Positions 36,531-45,435 of a stretch of DNA of 64,000 nt are shown one piece after another (position 1 is the stretch's first letter; each line of letters opens with the position of its first letter). Both the position numbers and the translations under genes were made by a program. The notes beneath the pieces were generated by a model. That model worked only from the letters and a program-made list of their open reading frames with translations, made no database searches and was not told the origin of the DNA. This DNA is from Trinickia caryophylli (GTDB lineage Bacteria; Pseudomonadota; Gammaproteobacteria; Burkholderiales; Burkholderiaceae), in assembly GCF_034424545.1 (NCBI RefSeq), contig NZ_CP139971.1, forward strand, positions 744,001 to 808,000, given 5' to 3'.

Positions 36531-37483
36531 CCTCGACCGTCCAGACGTTGCGCGTCTCATCGCGCGGGCTCGGTCTGGCGGTCTATGTAAGCGGCCCGTG
36601 CGACGCGCCGCCTGTCGTATTCGTACACGGGTATCCGGACTCGGCGACGGTTTGGAACGCCGTGCGCAGCCGGCTCGACGCGCGCTTTCGTGTCATTGCA
36701 TACGACGTTTGCGGTGCCGGGCACTCCGACGCGCCCCGCGAGCGACGAGGCTATCGCCTCGAATGTCTCGCCCAGGATCTCATGGCCGTGGCGGAAGCGA
36801 CGTGCGGCACGCGCCCGTTTCATCTCGTCGGCCACGACTGGGGCTCGGTCCAGAGTTGGGAGGCCGTCACGGCGCCGGAACTGGCTGGGCGGATCGCCTC
36901 CTTCACGTCGATTTCCGGGCCCTGTCTCGACCATGCGCTGCTGTCGCTTCGCGAGCGGGAAGGCCGGCCGCGCCACGGACGCTGGAAGCAGATGCTCCGG
37001 TCCGCCTACATTCCGTTCTTTCATCTACCGTTGTTGCCCGAGGCGTTCTGGCGCAGCATCGGCGCGCGTGCGTGGCCATTTTGGCTTCGCCGGACCGAGC
37101 ATCTTCGTGTCGAAGCCGACCCGCTGCGCGTGCGCAACGCCGTGAACGGCCTCGAACTGTATCGCGCCAACTTTATCGAGCGCCTGCGGTTCCCGCGCCC
37201 ACGGCAAGCGCAGGCAGCCGTGCAATGGATCGTCCCCTTGCGCGATCATTACGTCGGCCCGGATCTCGCCACGAGCGGCGAGCGTTGGGTGCAGACGTAC
37301 GTGCGCGCGGAGCTCGATGCGGGCCACTGGGCGATCCTGAGCCACCCCGGCGACGTTGCCGACGCGATACGCCGGTTCGTCTCGCGCTGCGCGCAATCCG
37401 ATCCAAAGCGCTCGACGGTGCTGTCGAGGCACCCGGCACGAGCGGCGGCGCATCACCCGCCGATTTCGTCGAAGAGCCCGTAG
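36527..37483 (+). CDS. Alpha/beta hydrolase, epoxide-hydrolase-like
   Basis: A 318-residue alpha/beta-fold enzyme. FVHGYPDSATVWNAV is the oxyanion block and the nucleophile elbow is GHDWGSVQSW, with Asp as nucleophile as in epoxide hydrolases and haloalkane dehalogenases rather than Ser. The base histidine is in ELDAGHWAILSHP. It is the last gene of the four-gene operon and its 3' end overlaps the convergent LuxR-type regulator by 31 bases. Confidence 0.88.
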   Translation: MTSTVQTLRVSSRGLGLAVYVSGPCDAPPVVFVHGYPDSATVWNAVRSRLDARFRVIAYDVCGAGHSDAPRERRGYRLECLAQDLMAVAEATCGTRPFHLVGHDWGSVQSWEAVTAPELAGRIASFTSISGPCLDHALLSLREREGRPRHGRWKQMLRSAYIPFFHLPLLPEAFWRSIGARAWPFWLRRTEHLRVEADPLRVRNAVNGLELYRANFIERLRFPRPRQAQAAVQWIVPLRDHYVGPDLATSGERWVQTYVRAELDAGHWAILSHPGDVADAIRRFVSRCAQSDPKRSTVLSRHPARAAAHHPPISSKSP

Positions 37484-38097
37484 TGCAAGGCGTAGCGAAT
37501 CAGCGCGGCATCGTGTGGCAATTCCATTTTTTCGAGGATCCGCGTGCGATGCGTGCTCACCGTCTTCGGGCTGACGCCGAGAGCCTCGGCGATACGCGAG
37601 ACAGTCAGGCCGTCGACGATCAGACGAAATATCTGTGCCTCGCGGTTGGAAAGCCGTTCGTGCGGTAACGCGTCTAGCGGCTCGTCGAGCCGCCCCGCCA
37701 TGCATTCGGAGATCGCAAGCCCGACATACACGCCGCCGCCGGCGACGCTCTCGACGGCGGCAGCCAGTTCCGAACCTGCCCGCTCTTTCGTCAGATAGCC
37801 CGAAGCCCCTGCTCGGAGCGCCTGGATCGCGTACCGTTGCTCCGCATGCATGCTCGACACGAGGATTCGGAGCGCAGGCGCGTCCCGCCGCAATCGCCTG
37901 ATCAACTCGAAGCCGTTGCTGCCCGGCATCGATAGATCCAGCACGAGCACGTCCGCGGGCGTCGCAGTGGCGAGAGCGAGCGCGGACGCACCGTCGTGCG
38001 CTTCGGCCATCACGATCATCCTCCCCGTCGACTCCAACACCCGCCTTTGGCAATCTCGCAGCATGGCGTGATCGTCTGCAAGCAGCACTCGAATCAT
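37453..38097 (-). CDS. NarL/FixJ family response regulator (LuxR-type output)
   Basis: A 214-residue regulator. The receiver has LLADDHAMLRD, phospho-Asp in LVLDLSMPGSNGF and the lysine in YLTKERAG. The LuxR helix-turn-helix is LSNREAQIFRLIVDGLTVSRIAEALGVSPKTVSTHRTRI. No cognate kinase is adjacent; the hybrid kinase 9 kb away is a possible but unproven partner. It borders the stress cluster to its right and may take part in its control. Confidence 0.92.
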   Translation of the reverse strand: MIRVLLADDHAMLRDCQRRVLESTGRMIVMAEAHDGASALALATATPADVLVLDLSMPGSNGFELIRRLRRDAPALRILVSSMHAEQRYAIQALRAGASGYLTKERAGSELAAAVESVAGGGVYVGLAISECMAGRLDEPLDALPHERLSNREAQIFRLIVDGLTVSRIAEALGVSPKTVSTHRTRILEKMELPHDAALIRYALHYGLFDEIGG

Positions 38098-38534
38098 GGC
38101 CGGCCTCGCGCCAAAGACTTCAGCGCCCGCCATTCGGACGCGATTCGTCTTGGTCGCGAATTATCCTAGCGACACGAATCCCCGCTTTCCATGACATTTG
38201 CTCGCTTCGCTGCATATTGGCGAGCTCAATATTGGCAAGCCCAAGCGAGAATGCTATTTCGATGCCTGTTCTTGTTCTCTATATCGCGAAAGTCGATTGG
38301 CAACGTGCGGTCACGCTCAGATGCCTATCTTGCTTGTGCGCCATAGTTCAGATGATCGGAAGACTCGGATATGTCCTACGCAATCATGTCAGCCGGCCTA
38401 CAGCTTGACGGCATGTCCGCCGATTCCCGCATCCCGACGAATGCCCGAGACTTTCATTACGTTGCGGGAACGCGCAAAACCATCAATCAATCCTGCGTTT
38501 CCACTCGCATCCATTCCACCGAGGAGACAATCTG
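38098..38534. other. Gene-free stretch between divergently placed regulator and small gene
   Basis: 437 bases, less GC-rich than its flanks. It should hold the promoters of the response regulator (minus) and of the small gene at 38535 (plus). GAGGAGACA precedes the latter. No operator-like palindrome was recognised. Confidence 0.5.
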
Positions 38535-38762
38535 ATGTTGACGCCCCACCAGATCGCCGCGCTCATTATTGCAGCCAATGCTCCCGAAACCGTCGATACA
38601 GGCAATCCCGACTTCAAGCTGCTGGAGGAAAAGCAACTGATTCACTACGTGTGCGATCCCAGCGGAGCGGCGCGCGTGCGCGTCACACCGCTCGGCGTCG
38701 AAACCGTAAGCCGTCTCAGTTACATTGTGCGTGCGCCGGCGAACGGCGATCGCCGCTCCTGA
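38535..38762 (+). CDS. Small protein of unknown function
   Basis: A 75-residue cytosolic protein: an N-terminal helix LTPHQIAALIIAAN, then LLEEKQLIHYV and RVRVTPLGVETVSRLSYIV. The overall form resembles a small winged-helix remnant (helix, turn, beta pair), which is only an impression. GAGGAGACA lies six bases before the ATG. It is convergent with the Lon-like gene. Confidence 0.7.
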   Translation: MLTPHQIAALIIAANAPETVDTGNPDFKLLEEKQLIHYVCDPSGAARVRVTPLGVETVSRLSYIVRAPANGDRRS

Positions 38763-38820
38763 CAGATTGCTCCCGCTCCCGCGCCGCACGGCAGGTTCGA
38801 CGGAGGGCGCGTTCGCGGAC

Positions 38821-41289
38821 TCACGGCTGTTTCGCCCTTTTTACCCCATGCGGCACGTGGCCATTGCTGGAGGCCGCACGCAGCCGGTGACGCATCGTCA
38901 TCGACCGAATCGACGGCTGCACAAAGCTGCGCCGCGTCTGGGCAAACGATGCCAGTCTGGCGCACACGCGTCCATTCACGCTGTCGGCGGGGAAGCAGCC
39001 CTGCGCGTCCGCTACGCCGGCGGCTATCCCGGTCAGTACCTCGACGGCTTCGTCCACCGATTCGACGGCGTAGATGTGGAAGCGGCCAGCCGCGGCCGCC
39101 GCGACGACATCCTCGCGCAACATCAAATGCTTGATATTGGCGCGCGGAATGACGACGCCCTGGTCGCCGCCAAGCCCCCTCGCCTGACACAGGTCGAAGA
39201 ATCCTTCGATCTTCTCGTTGACGCCGCCGATCGCCTGCACGCTGCCGTATTGATCGATCGATCCCGTTACCGCCAGCGTTTGCCGGATCGGCACATCCGC
39301 CAGCGATGAAATCAGCGCGCACACTTCTGCAACCGACGCGCTATCGCCCTCGACTTCACCGTAGGTCTGCTCGAACGTCAGGCTCGCGGACAGACAAGGC
39401 GGCTGGCCGCTGCTGTAACGAGCGGTGAGAAACGAGGCGATCGTCATGACCGCTTTCGAATGAATCGCACCGCCGAGCCTGGCTTCGCGCTGGATATCGA
39501 CGACTTCGCCGTCTCCCAGGCGCGTGCGTGCCGTGATGCGCGCCGGCTGGCCGAACATGACGCCGCCCATCTGCGTGACCCAGAGCCCATTGACCTGCCC
39601 GCTTTTCGCACCCGACGTGTCGATCAGCACGGTGCCTCTCAACGTCTCTTCCTGCAAGCGGCGGCGGACGCGATCGGTACGCGCGCGCTGCGCGTCGACG
39701 GCCGCCTGCACGTCGGCATCGGTAACGACCTTGCCTCCACGCTGACGTGCCTGGAACTCGGCTTCGCGCAACAGATCGGCCAGGGAGCGCATATGCAGAG
39801 AGATCTTCTCGGCATCGCCGGCACTGCGCGCCTGCTGCTCGACCACGCGCATGACGGCGCCGCGATCGAGCGGAAGCAGGCCGTGGTGCTTGACGAGCGA
39901 TGCGACGAGACGCGCATAGCGCCCGTGGTTGGCCGCGTCGCGGCTCAGATCCTCCTCGAAATCGGCCGGCACCTTGAAAAGTTCGCCGAAATCCGGGTCC
40001 ATTTCATAGAGGAGGTAGTACAGCCAGCGTTCGCCGAACAGTACGACTTTCACGTCAAGAGGCACGGGCTCCGGCTCGAGCGAAACGGTACTGACCATAC
40101 TGAACATTTCGGCGAGCGACTCGATGCGTACTTCGTGACGCAAAAGCGCGCGCTTGAGCCCCTCCCAGGCGAACGGCTGCCGCAGCACCTTGTCGATCTC
40201 GAGCAGCAGATAGCCGCCATTGGCACGATGAAGATCGCCCGGCTTGATGAGACTGAAATCGGTCACCAGCGTGCCGAGCATCGCGCGATGCTCGACGCGT
40301 CCGACAAGGTTCTGATACGACGGAAAGTCCTGATAGACCACCGGCGCCCCCTGCCCTGCCTCGTGATCGAGCAGCACGTTCACCCGATAGCGCACGAATG
40401 CCGAGGCATCGGGAACCGGCTGACCATCGCTGTCGGGAAGCTTGCGAAACGCGTCGACATTGTCGAGAACGTCCACCCGCACCGCGCGCAGATACTCCGC
40501 GACGGCAGGCAGATCGTCGTACGCCTTCTCGAGCGCGTTCATCGAAGCGCCGACCGCCGACATCGCCATCTCGCGGTTCAGCGCGCGCAGCCGCTCCCGG
40601 CGCTCCTTGTGCCAGACCGGCACCTGATGCAGCAGTTTCTCGAGACGCTCCTTGAGCGAGGCGATCGCCTCTTCGAACGCCGTGCGCTTGTCGGCCGGCA
40701 GCGCATCGTAGTCCTTCTCGCTCATCGTCTCGCCGTCGCGCATCGGCATCAGCGTCAGACCGACGGGCGTCCGCACGAGTGCGACATCGTGCAATGCCGC
40801 GTCTTCTCCAAGTTCGGCGAATGCTTTTTCCTGACGAGAAGAAAACTCGGCATCGAGCTGCTCGGCGCGCGCGCGATAAGTCTCGCCCTCGAACGTAGCC
40901 GGGACGGCTACCTTCAGCTCTTCGACAAGCTCGTCCATATCCTGGCGCAGCTTCGTCGCACGGCCCGGAGGCAAGCGCAGCGCGCGCGGCTTGTGCGGGT
41001 GCGCGAAATCGTTCACGTAGCACCAGCCGTCGGGAGACGCCTGCGATTTCGCCCTGTCGGCAAGCAGCCTGGCGAGCATCGTTCGCTTGCCGGCCCCACT
41101 GCGGCCCAGCACAAAGAGGTTGTAACCGTCGTGCGTCATGCCTACGCCAAAGCGGATTGCCTCGACGGCGCGCGCTTGTCCAACGATCTCGTCCAGTTCG
41201 GGAAGATCGCTCGTCGTTTCGAAATCGAACTGCGCGGGATCGCATTTTCGACGTAACAGATCGGCGGATAAGCGAAGCGATGGCGTCAT
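38821..41289 (-). CDS. Lon-like ATP-dependent protease (LonB/COG1067-type)
   Basis: An 822-residue AAA+ protease. An N-terminal Lon-associated domain precedes Walker A FVLGRSGAGKRTMLARLL near residue 65, and the long insertion typical of this group (LKERLEKLLHQVPVW, helical) follows. The C-terminal serine protease domain has the Ser-Lys dyad: Ser in VEGDSASVAEV and Lys in GGVNEKIEGFF. A basic ~65-residue tail follows the protease domain. GAGGAGG ahead of the ATG at 41289 fixes the start. It is divergent from the GroEL unit, sharing a promoter region with two FNR/FixK-type boxes. It presumably removes damaged proteins under stress. Confidence 0.92.
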   Translation of the reverse strand: MTPSLRLSADLLRRKCDPAQFDFETTSDLPELDEIVGQARAVEAIRFGVGMTHDGYNLFVLGRSGAGKRTMLARLLADRAKSQASPDGWCYVNDFAHPHKPRALRLPPGRATKLRQDMDELVEELKVAVPATFEGETYRARAEQLDAEFSSRQEKAFAELGEDAALHDVALVRTPVGLTLMPMRDGETMSEKDYDALPADKRTAFEEAIASLKERLEKLLHQVPVWHKERRERLRALNREMAMSAVGASMNALEKAYDDLPAVAEYLRAVRVDVLDNVDAFRKLPDSDGQPVPDASAFVRYRVNVLLDHEAGQGAPVVYQDFPSYQNLVGRVEHRAMLGTLVTDFSLIKPGDLHRANGGYLLLEIDKVLRQPFAWEGLKRALLRHEVRIESLAEMFSMVSTVSLEPEPVPLDVKVVLFGERWLYYLLYEMDPDFGELFKVPADFEEDLSRDAANHGRYARLVASLVKHHGLLPLDRGAVMRVVEQQARSAGDAEKISLHMRSLADLLREAEFQARQRGGKVVTDADVQAAVDAQRARTDRVRRRLQEETLRGTVLIDTSGAKSGQVNGLWVTQMGGVMFGQPARITARTRLGDGEVVDIQREARLGGAIHSKAVMTIASFLTARYSSGQPPCLSASLTFEQTYGEVEGDSASVAEVCALISSLADVPIRQTLAVTGSIDQYGSVQAIGGVNEKIEGFFDLCQARGLGGDQGVVIPRANIKHLMLREDVVAAAAAGRFHIYAVESVDEAVEVLTGIAAGVADAQGCFPADSVNGRVCARLASFAQTRRSFVQPSIRSMTMRHRLRAASSNGHVPHGVKRAKQP

Positions 41290-41349
41290 CAGAACCTCCT
41301 CTGGATCTTGCAGGCGCCTCCTATCGTGCCCGACCATGCGAAACGGGCC

Positions 41350-41363
41350 TTGACCGGGGTCAA
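41350..41363. promoter_or_regulatory. FNR/FixK-type box 1, TTGACCGGGGTCAA
   Basis: A perfect 14-bp palindrome of the TTGAY-N4-RTCAA class, 61 bases upstream of the Lon-like start. It is followed by a 13-bp sequence (AAGTCCGCGGCGC) that recurs after the second box. Confidence 0.65.
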
Positions 41364-41394
41364 CGCAAGTCCGCGGCGCCGCCGCGCGCGGTTA

Positions 41395-41408
41395 TTGACA
41401 TTGGTCAA
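41395..41408. promoter_or_regulatory. FNR/FixK-type box 2, TTGACATTGGTCAA
   Basis: TTGAC-N4-GTCAA, centred 45 bases from box 1 and about 120 bases upstream of the gene at 41529. The repeated AAGTCCGCGGCGC follows at 41408-41420. The pair suits a CRP/FNR-family regulator acting on both divergent transcripts. Confidence 0.65.
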
Positions 41409-41528
41409 AGTCCGCGGCGCACGTCGTTCTTACGATGCATACGGGGCGCCCTGCGATAAGCGCGCGTTGCGCATGCCACTCCGGTATCTGCCTTCATCGG
41501 CATGCCCCGTCCGCGGGAGGATCTCGTC

Positions 41529-41945
41529 ATGAAGGACGCATACGAACGCCGTGCGCTGCTCGTGCATCTCGGCGTTGCGCTGCAAATGCTAAGCCGTATC
41601 GTCGAGTACGAGAAAAGCGACGAGACGATCGGCGAACTCCTCGCACGCGAGCCGCTGCTCGCAGACGTGCCTTTGCTCGAATACCTCTTCGATCGCATGA
41701 GCGTGCGTGAGCTCGGCTCGAACGTCCTTCATGCGTTTTGCCTCTGGCCCCGGCTGCTGCTCGACGACGAACTCGATCGAAACGCGCTGGCCGATCCGGT
41801 GCGCACGCATCTCTTCGCCGGTAATCCGCGCGGGTGGAATGCGTATCTTCAGGCCATGCAGCGCGAGGTGCAATGGTTCGGCGAAGGACTGCCGCTCGCG
41901 AACGGGCACGCATGGTCGGACGGTGCCGAGATACATCCAGTCTGA
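41529..41945 (+). CDS. Protein of unknown function preceding groEL
   Basis: A 138-residue soluble, mostly helical protein (LLVHLGVALQMLSRIVEYEK, ELLAREPLLADVPLLEYLFDRM, VLHAFCLWPRLLLDDELDR). It occupies the place where groES would be expected, 16 bases before groEL, but has no GroES motif. CGGGAGG precedes the ATG. Its fixed position suggests a role tied to the divergent chaperonin, for example a lid or adaptor; this is speculation. No family recognised. Confidence 0.75.
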   Translation: MKDAYERRALLVHLGVALQMLSRIVEYEKSDETIGELLAREPLLADVPLLEYLFDRMSVRELGSNVLHAFCLWPRLLLDDELDRNALADPVRTHLFAGNPRGWNAYLQAMQREVQWFGEGLPLANGHAWSDGAEIHPV

Positions 41946-41961
41946 GCACAGGGAGCTCGCC

Positions 41962-43605
41962 ATGCCCGGAAAAACGCTGATCTTCCATCAGGACGCCAGG
42001 CAATTGCTCGTCAAGGGCGTCAACGCCCTCGCCGAAGCCGTCAAGGTCACGCTCGGGCCCGGCGGACGGAACGTGATCGTCGAACGGCCCGACGAGCGGC
42101 CGCTGGTGGCCAATTCCGGCGTCATCGTCGCCAACTCCGTCGATTTGATCGATCCCTTCGAGGAAATGGGTGCGCGCCTCTTGCGCGAAGTCGCGACGAA
42201 GACGAGCGAGGTAGCCGGGGACGGCACCACGACCGCCACCACGCTTGCGCAGGCCATCATCGTCGAAGGAATGAAGTGCGTGGCCGCCGGGCACGATCCG
42301 ATGGAACTCAAGCGTGCCATCGAGCAAGCCGGGCGCTGCGTGATCGACGAGTTGCGCCGGATCTCGCGTCCGTGCACCACCGTAGCCGAGATGCGCCAGA
42401 TCGCAACGATTTCCGCGAGCGGCGATGCCAGCATAGGCGAACTCGTCGCACAGGCCGTCGAACGGGTGGGCACGGACGGTGCGATCAGCATCGAAGACGG
42501 CTCCAAGCTCGACGACACCATCGAACTCGTGGAGGGCTCGCGGGTCGAGCGCGGCTATCTGTCGCCGTTGTTCGTCGAATCGGAGAGCCGGCAGGTGATT
42601 CTCGACGAACCGCGCATTCTCCTTGCCGACATGGCCATTTCCTCGCTCGCGAACCTGTTGCCGATTCTCGAAGCGGTGAGCGCAAGCACGAAACCGTTGC
42701 TGATCGTGGCGAACGAGGTGGAAGGCGAAGCGCTCGCCACGCTCGTCGTCAACCACCTGCGCGGAACGCTCAAGTCCTGCGCGATCCGCTCACCGGGTTT
42801 TGGCGACGCGCGCACGGCGCAGCTCGGGGATCTGGCGGCACTGACGGGCGCCACGGTCATTTCTCCGAAAGCAGGCCGTACGATCGAGCATGCGACCCTC
42901 GACGATCTCGGATCGGCTCGACGCGTGGAAATTACAAGCGACGCAACCATGATCATCGCCGGCAACGGCGAGAAGGCCTCTATCGAGCAACGCATCGCCA
43001 ATCTGCGCGCGCAGCTCGCCGCCGCGGGTAGCGACTACGATCGCGATCTGCTGAAGCGGCGCCTGGCCAAACTGGCTGGTGGCGTGGCCGTCATCGAGGT
43101 AGGCGCCGCCACCGAGGCCGCCCTCAAGGAGCGCCGCAACCGCTTCGACGACGCATTGCATGCCACGCGGGCGGCCGTGGAGGAAGGGATCGTCGCAGGA
43201 GGCGGCGTGGCGCTGCTGCGCGCACGCCGTGCGCTCGCACCGCTCGAACTCGGCACGGAAGTCGAGCGGCTCGGCGCGCGCATCGTGCACGACGCGCTCG
43301 CCTGGCCGTTGCGCCAGATCGCGCAAAACGCCGGGGCCGATGGGCAATCCGTGGTACATGCCGTGGCTGCAGCCGAAGGCGCTTACGGATACGACGCCAA
43401 ACGGGCCACGTACGGCGACATGATCGAATTCGGCATCGTGGACCCGGTGAAGGTCACGCGTTCGGCTCTGCAAAACGCGGTTTCGGTCGCCTCGCTGATG
43501 CTGACCACCGACTGCATGGTTGCCAACGCGCCGCTCCCCGGCGCGCCAGGCCACGCCCCGAGCGCGGGCGCGACATCGTACGATGGGCTCGCCGCCCGGT
43601 TTTGA
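41962..43605 (+). CDS. groEL: Divergent GroEL-type chaperonin (60 kDa)
   Basis: A 547-residue chaperonin. Nucleotide-site motifs are kept: VTLGPGGRNVIVE, VAGDGTTTATTLA and the C-terminal VEEGIVAGGGVALLRA with the conserved catalytic Asp in FDDALHATRAAVEEG. It differs from standard GroEL at many positions, ends in SYDGLAARF rather than a GGM repeat, and has no groES beside it. It is therefore a secondary, probably conditionally expressed paralogue. GGGAG lies nine bases before the ATG. It lies in an operon with the upstream unknown gene and probably the downstream kinase. Confidence 0.93.
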   Translation: MPGKTLIFHQDARQLLVKGVNALAEAVKVTLGPGGRNVIVERPDERPLVANSGVIVANSVDLIDPFEEMGARLLREVATKTSEVAGDGTTTATTLAQAIIVEGMKCVAAGHDPMELKRAIEQAGRCVIDELRRISRPCTTVAEMRQIATISASGDASIGELVAQAVERVGTDGAISIEDGSKLDDTIELVEGSRVERGYLSPLFVESESRQVILDEPRILLADMAISSLANLLPILEAVSASTKPLLIVANEVEGEALATLVVNHLRGTLKSCAIRSPGFGDARTAQLGDLAALTGATVISPKAGRTIEHATLDDLGSARRVEITSDATMIIAGNGEKASIEQRIANLRAQLAAAGSDYDRDLLKRRLAKLAGGVAVIEVGAATEAALKERRNRFDDALHATRAAVEEGIVAGGGVALLRARRALAPLELGTEVERLGARIVHDALAWPLRQIAQNAGADGQSVVHAVAAAEGAYGYDAKRATYGDMIEFGIVDPVKVTRSALQNAVSVASLMLTTDCMVANAPLPGAPGHAPSAGATSYDGLAARF

Positions 43606-43696
43606 CTGCAAGCCGATGCGGCGCGCGCGCCATCTTCCGCTCCAACGCGCCGATCATGCCGGGAGCCGGCGGGCTTCGCGCAGGCAGTGGCGGTGC

Positions 43697-45256
43697 ATGG
43701 ATCTCGCGATGCGACGCGCTGCCAGCTATCCGCATCCGGCCGGCGCCGTCAAACGCATCGAAACACACATTTCCGTCGTCTATCTCGCCGGCCGCTATGC
43801 CTACAAGATCGCGAAGCCCGTCAACCTCGGCTTCGTCGATTTCACGACCGCCCGCGAGCGGTGCCGCTGCGCATTTGCCGCCCTGCGGCTCAACCGGCGC
43901 CTCGCACCCGCGATCTACCTCGACGTAGTGCCCATACGCCGCATCGGCCGGACGTTTACGATGCGCCGCGCGCGTGGGGCATCCATCGTCGACCATGCGC
44001 TCAAAATGAGGCGCTTCGACGAGCGCGATGTCTTCTCGAATCTGCTCGCAAGCGGCCGGCTGCTTGCGAGCGATGTCGAGCATGCCGCCACGAGCATCGC
44101 GTCGTTTCATCGGCGCGCTTCGCGGCACGTGCCGGCTCATTCGCTGGGATCGGCGCAACGCGTGGTCACCGATATCGAAACGGTGCTTCACTCCCTCGTA
44201 CGCGAGGCACCGACGCTCGTCGATCACGATCTGCGCCACTGGTGCCGCGAGGAGACGGCCCGCCTTCGGCCGCACTTCGCGCAGCGCCGCGCGGCCGGAT
44301 TCGTGCGCGAGTGCCACGGCGATCTGCACCTCGAGAATATCGTGCGACTTCCCGGTGGCGTCGCCGCTTTCGATTGCATCGAGTTCGACGAGGGACTGCG
44401 GTGGACCGACGTCACGGCCGATATCGCGTTCACGGTCATGGATTTTCTTGCTTATGGGCATGGCGAGTTCGCGACGCGCTTCTTGAATCGCTGGCTCGGT
44501 GCGACCGGCGATTTCGACGGGCTGGCCGCGCTGCGGTTCTATATCGTCTATCGCGCGCTCGTGCGTGCGCTCGTCGCACGGCTCAAGGCACGGGATGACA
44601 CCGCCACCGGCACACGCTACCTGACGCTCGTCCGAAACGTTATCGCCGCGCCGCGCCCATTTCTCGTGCTCTGCCATGGCTATTCCGGGTCGGGCAAATC
44701 GGTGGCCGCGCAGGCGCTCGCACCGCTCGCAGGCGCGATACGCATCAGCAGCGACATGGAGCGCAAGCGCGAGAAAGGCACGCTGGCCGACGTGGAGTCA
44801 ACGCGGCTGCCGGCAGCCGCCTACACGCATCAGTCGATCGATTCGAATTACGTGCGACTGAGCGAAATCGCAAGCCGGCTGCTTGCAGCCGGATTACCGG
44901 TGATCGTGGACGCCAGCTTTCTCGCTCGCGAGCACCGCGCACACTTCATTTCGCTCGCGCAACGCGCTCGCGTAGCGCTTCTTATTGCGGACTTCAACGC
45001 CGACACGAACGTCATGGCATCGCGCCTGGCCCGACGGGCAAGCGATCGCAGCGAATCGTCGGACGCCGGCGCCGCGGTGCTGATGCAGCAAATGGCCCAG
45101 GCCGATGTCCTTACCCATGAAGAGCGTTCCCTGACTATCCCCTTCGATACCGACGTCGCACGCGAAGCGTTGGAACATCGAGACTACTGGTCACCGCTGC
45201 TCGATCGCCTGCCGCATGGCAGTTGGCTCTCGGGAACCCCGCATCGCGCGCAATAG
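43697..45256 (+). CDS. Two-domain phosphotransferase: aminoglycoside-phosphotransferase-like plus P-loop kinase
   Basis: About 519 residues. The N-terminal half is APH-like: ISVVYLAGRYAYKIAKPV, the Brenner-type loop ECHGDLHLENIV and FDCIEFDEGLRWTD for metal binding. The C-terminal half, from about residue 320, is a P-loop (AAA_33-like) kinase with CHGYSGSGKSVAAQ. This arrangement corresponds to the COG2187-COG0645 fusion of unknown substrate. The start is uncertain: ATG 43697 is taken, ATG 43616 would add 27 residues. It lies about 90 bases after groEL and belongs to the stress cluster by position. Confidence 0.85.
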   Translation: MDLAMRRAASYPHPAGAVKRIETHISVVYLAGRYAYKIAKPVNLGFVDFTTARERCRCAFAALRLNRRLAPAIYLDVVPIRRIGRTFTMRRARGASIVDHALKMRRFDERDVFSNLLASGRLLASDVEHAATSIASFHRRASRHVPAHSLGSAQRVVTDIETVLHSLVREAPTLVDHDLRHWCREETARLRPHFAQRRAAGFVRECHGDLHLENIVRLPGGVAAFDCIEFDEGLRWTDVTADIAFTVMDFLAYGHGEFATRFLNRWLGATGDFDGLAALRFYIVYRALVRALVARLKARDDTATGTRYLTLVRNVIAAPRPFLVLCHGYSGSGKSVAAQALAPLAGAIRISSDMERKREKGTLADVESTRLPAAAYTHQSIDSNYVRLSEIASRLLAAGLPVIVDASFLAREHRAHFISLAQRARVALLIADFNADTNVMASRLARRASDRSESSDAGAAVLMQQMAQADVLTHEERSLTIPFDTDVAREALEHRDYWSPLLDRLPHGSWLSGTPHRAQ

Positions 45257-45300
45257 CTTGCCGGGAAACGGGCATTTCCGACCGGGGTTCGCGCCTGAAT

Positions 45301-45314
45301 TCGTTTTAAAACGA
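45301..45314. promoter_or_regulatory. Perfect 14-bp palindrome TCGTTTTAAAACGA
   Basis: Lies 121 bases upstream of the trehalase start and 44 bases after the kinase stop. It could be an operator of the trehalase gene. No regulator can be assigned. Confidence 0.4.
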
Positions 45315-45435
45315 CGCAGCTAATTCACATCGTTCGCCAATCTGGCAAAATCGCCGTGCCCGCATAACGGGCGCGACTACGGACTACGAAAAACAGGAGA
45401 CCAAGCGCGATCATCCTTATCGATCAGGAGGAGCA

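Noticed and set aside
39460..41256. 598-codon open frame opposite the Lon-like gene
   Set aside because: It runs antisense to a well-supported AAA+ protease, is rich in R and H, and has no family motif; typical of GC-rich shadow frames.
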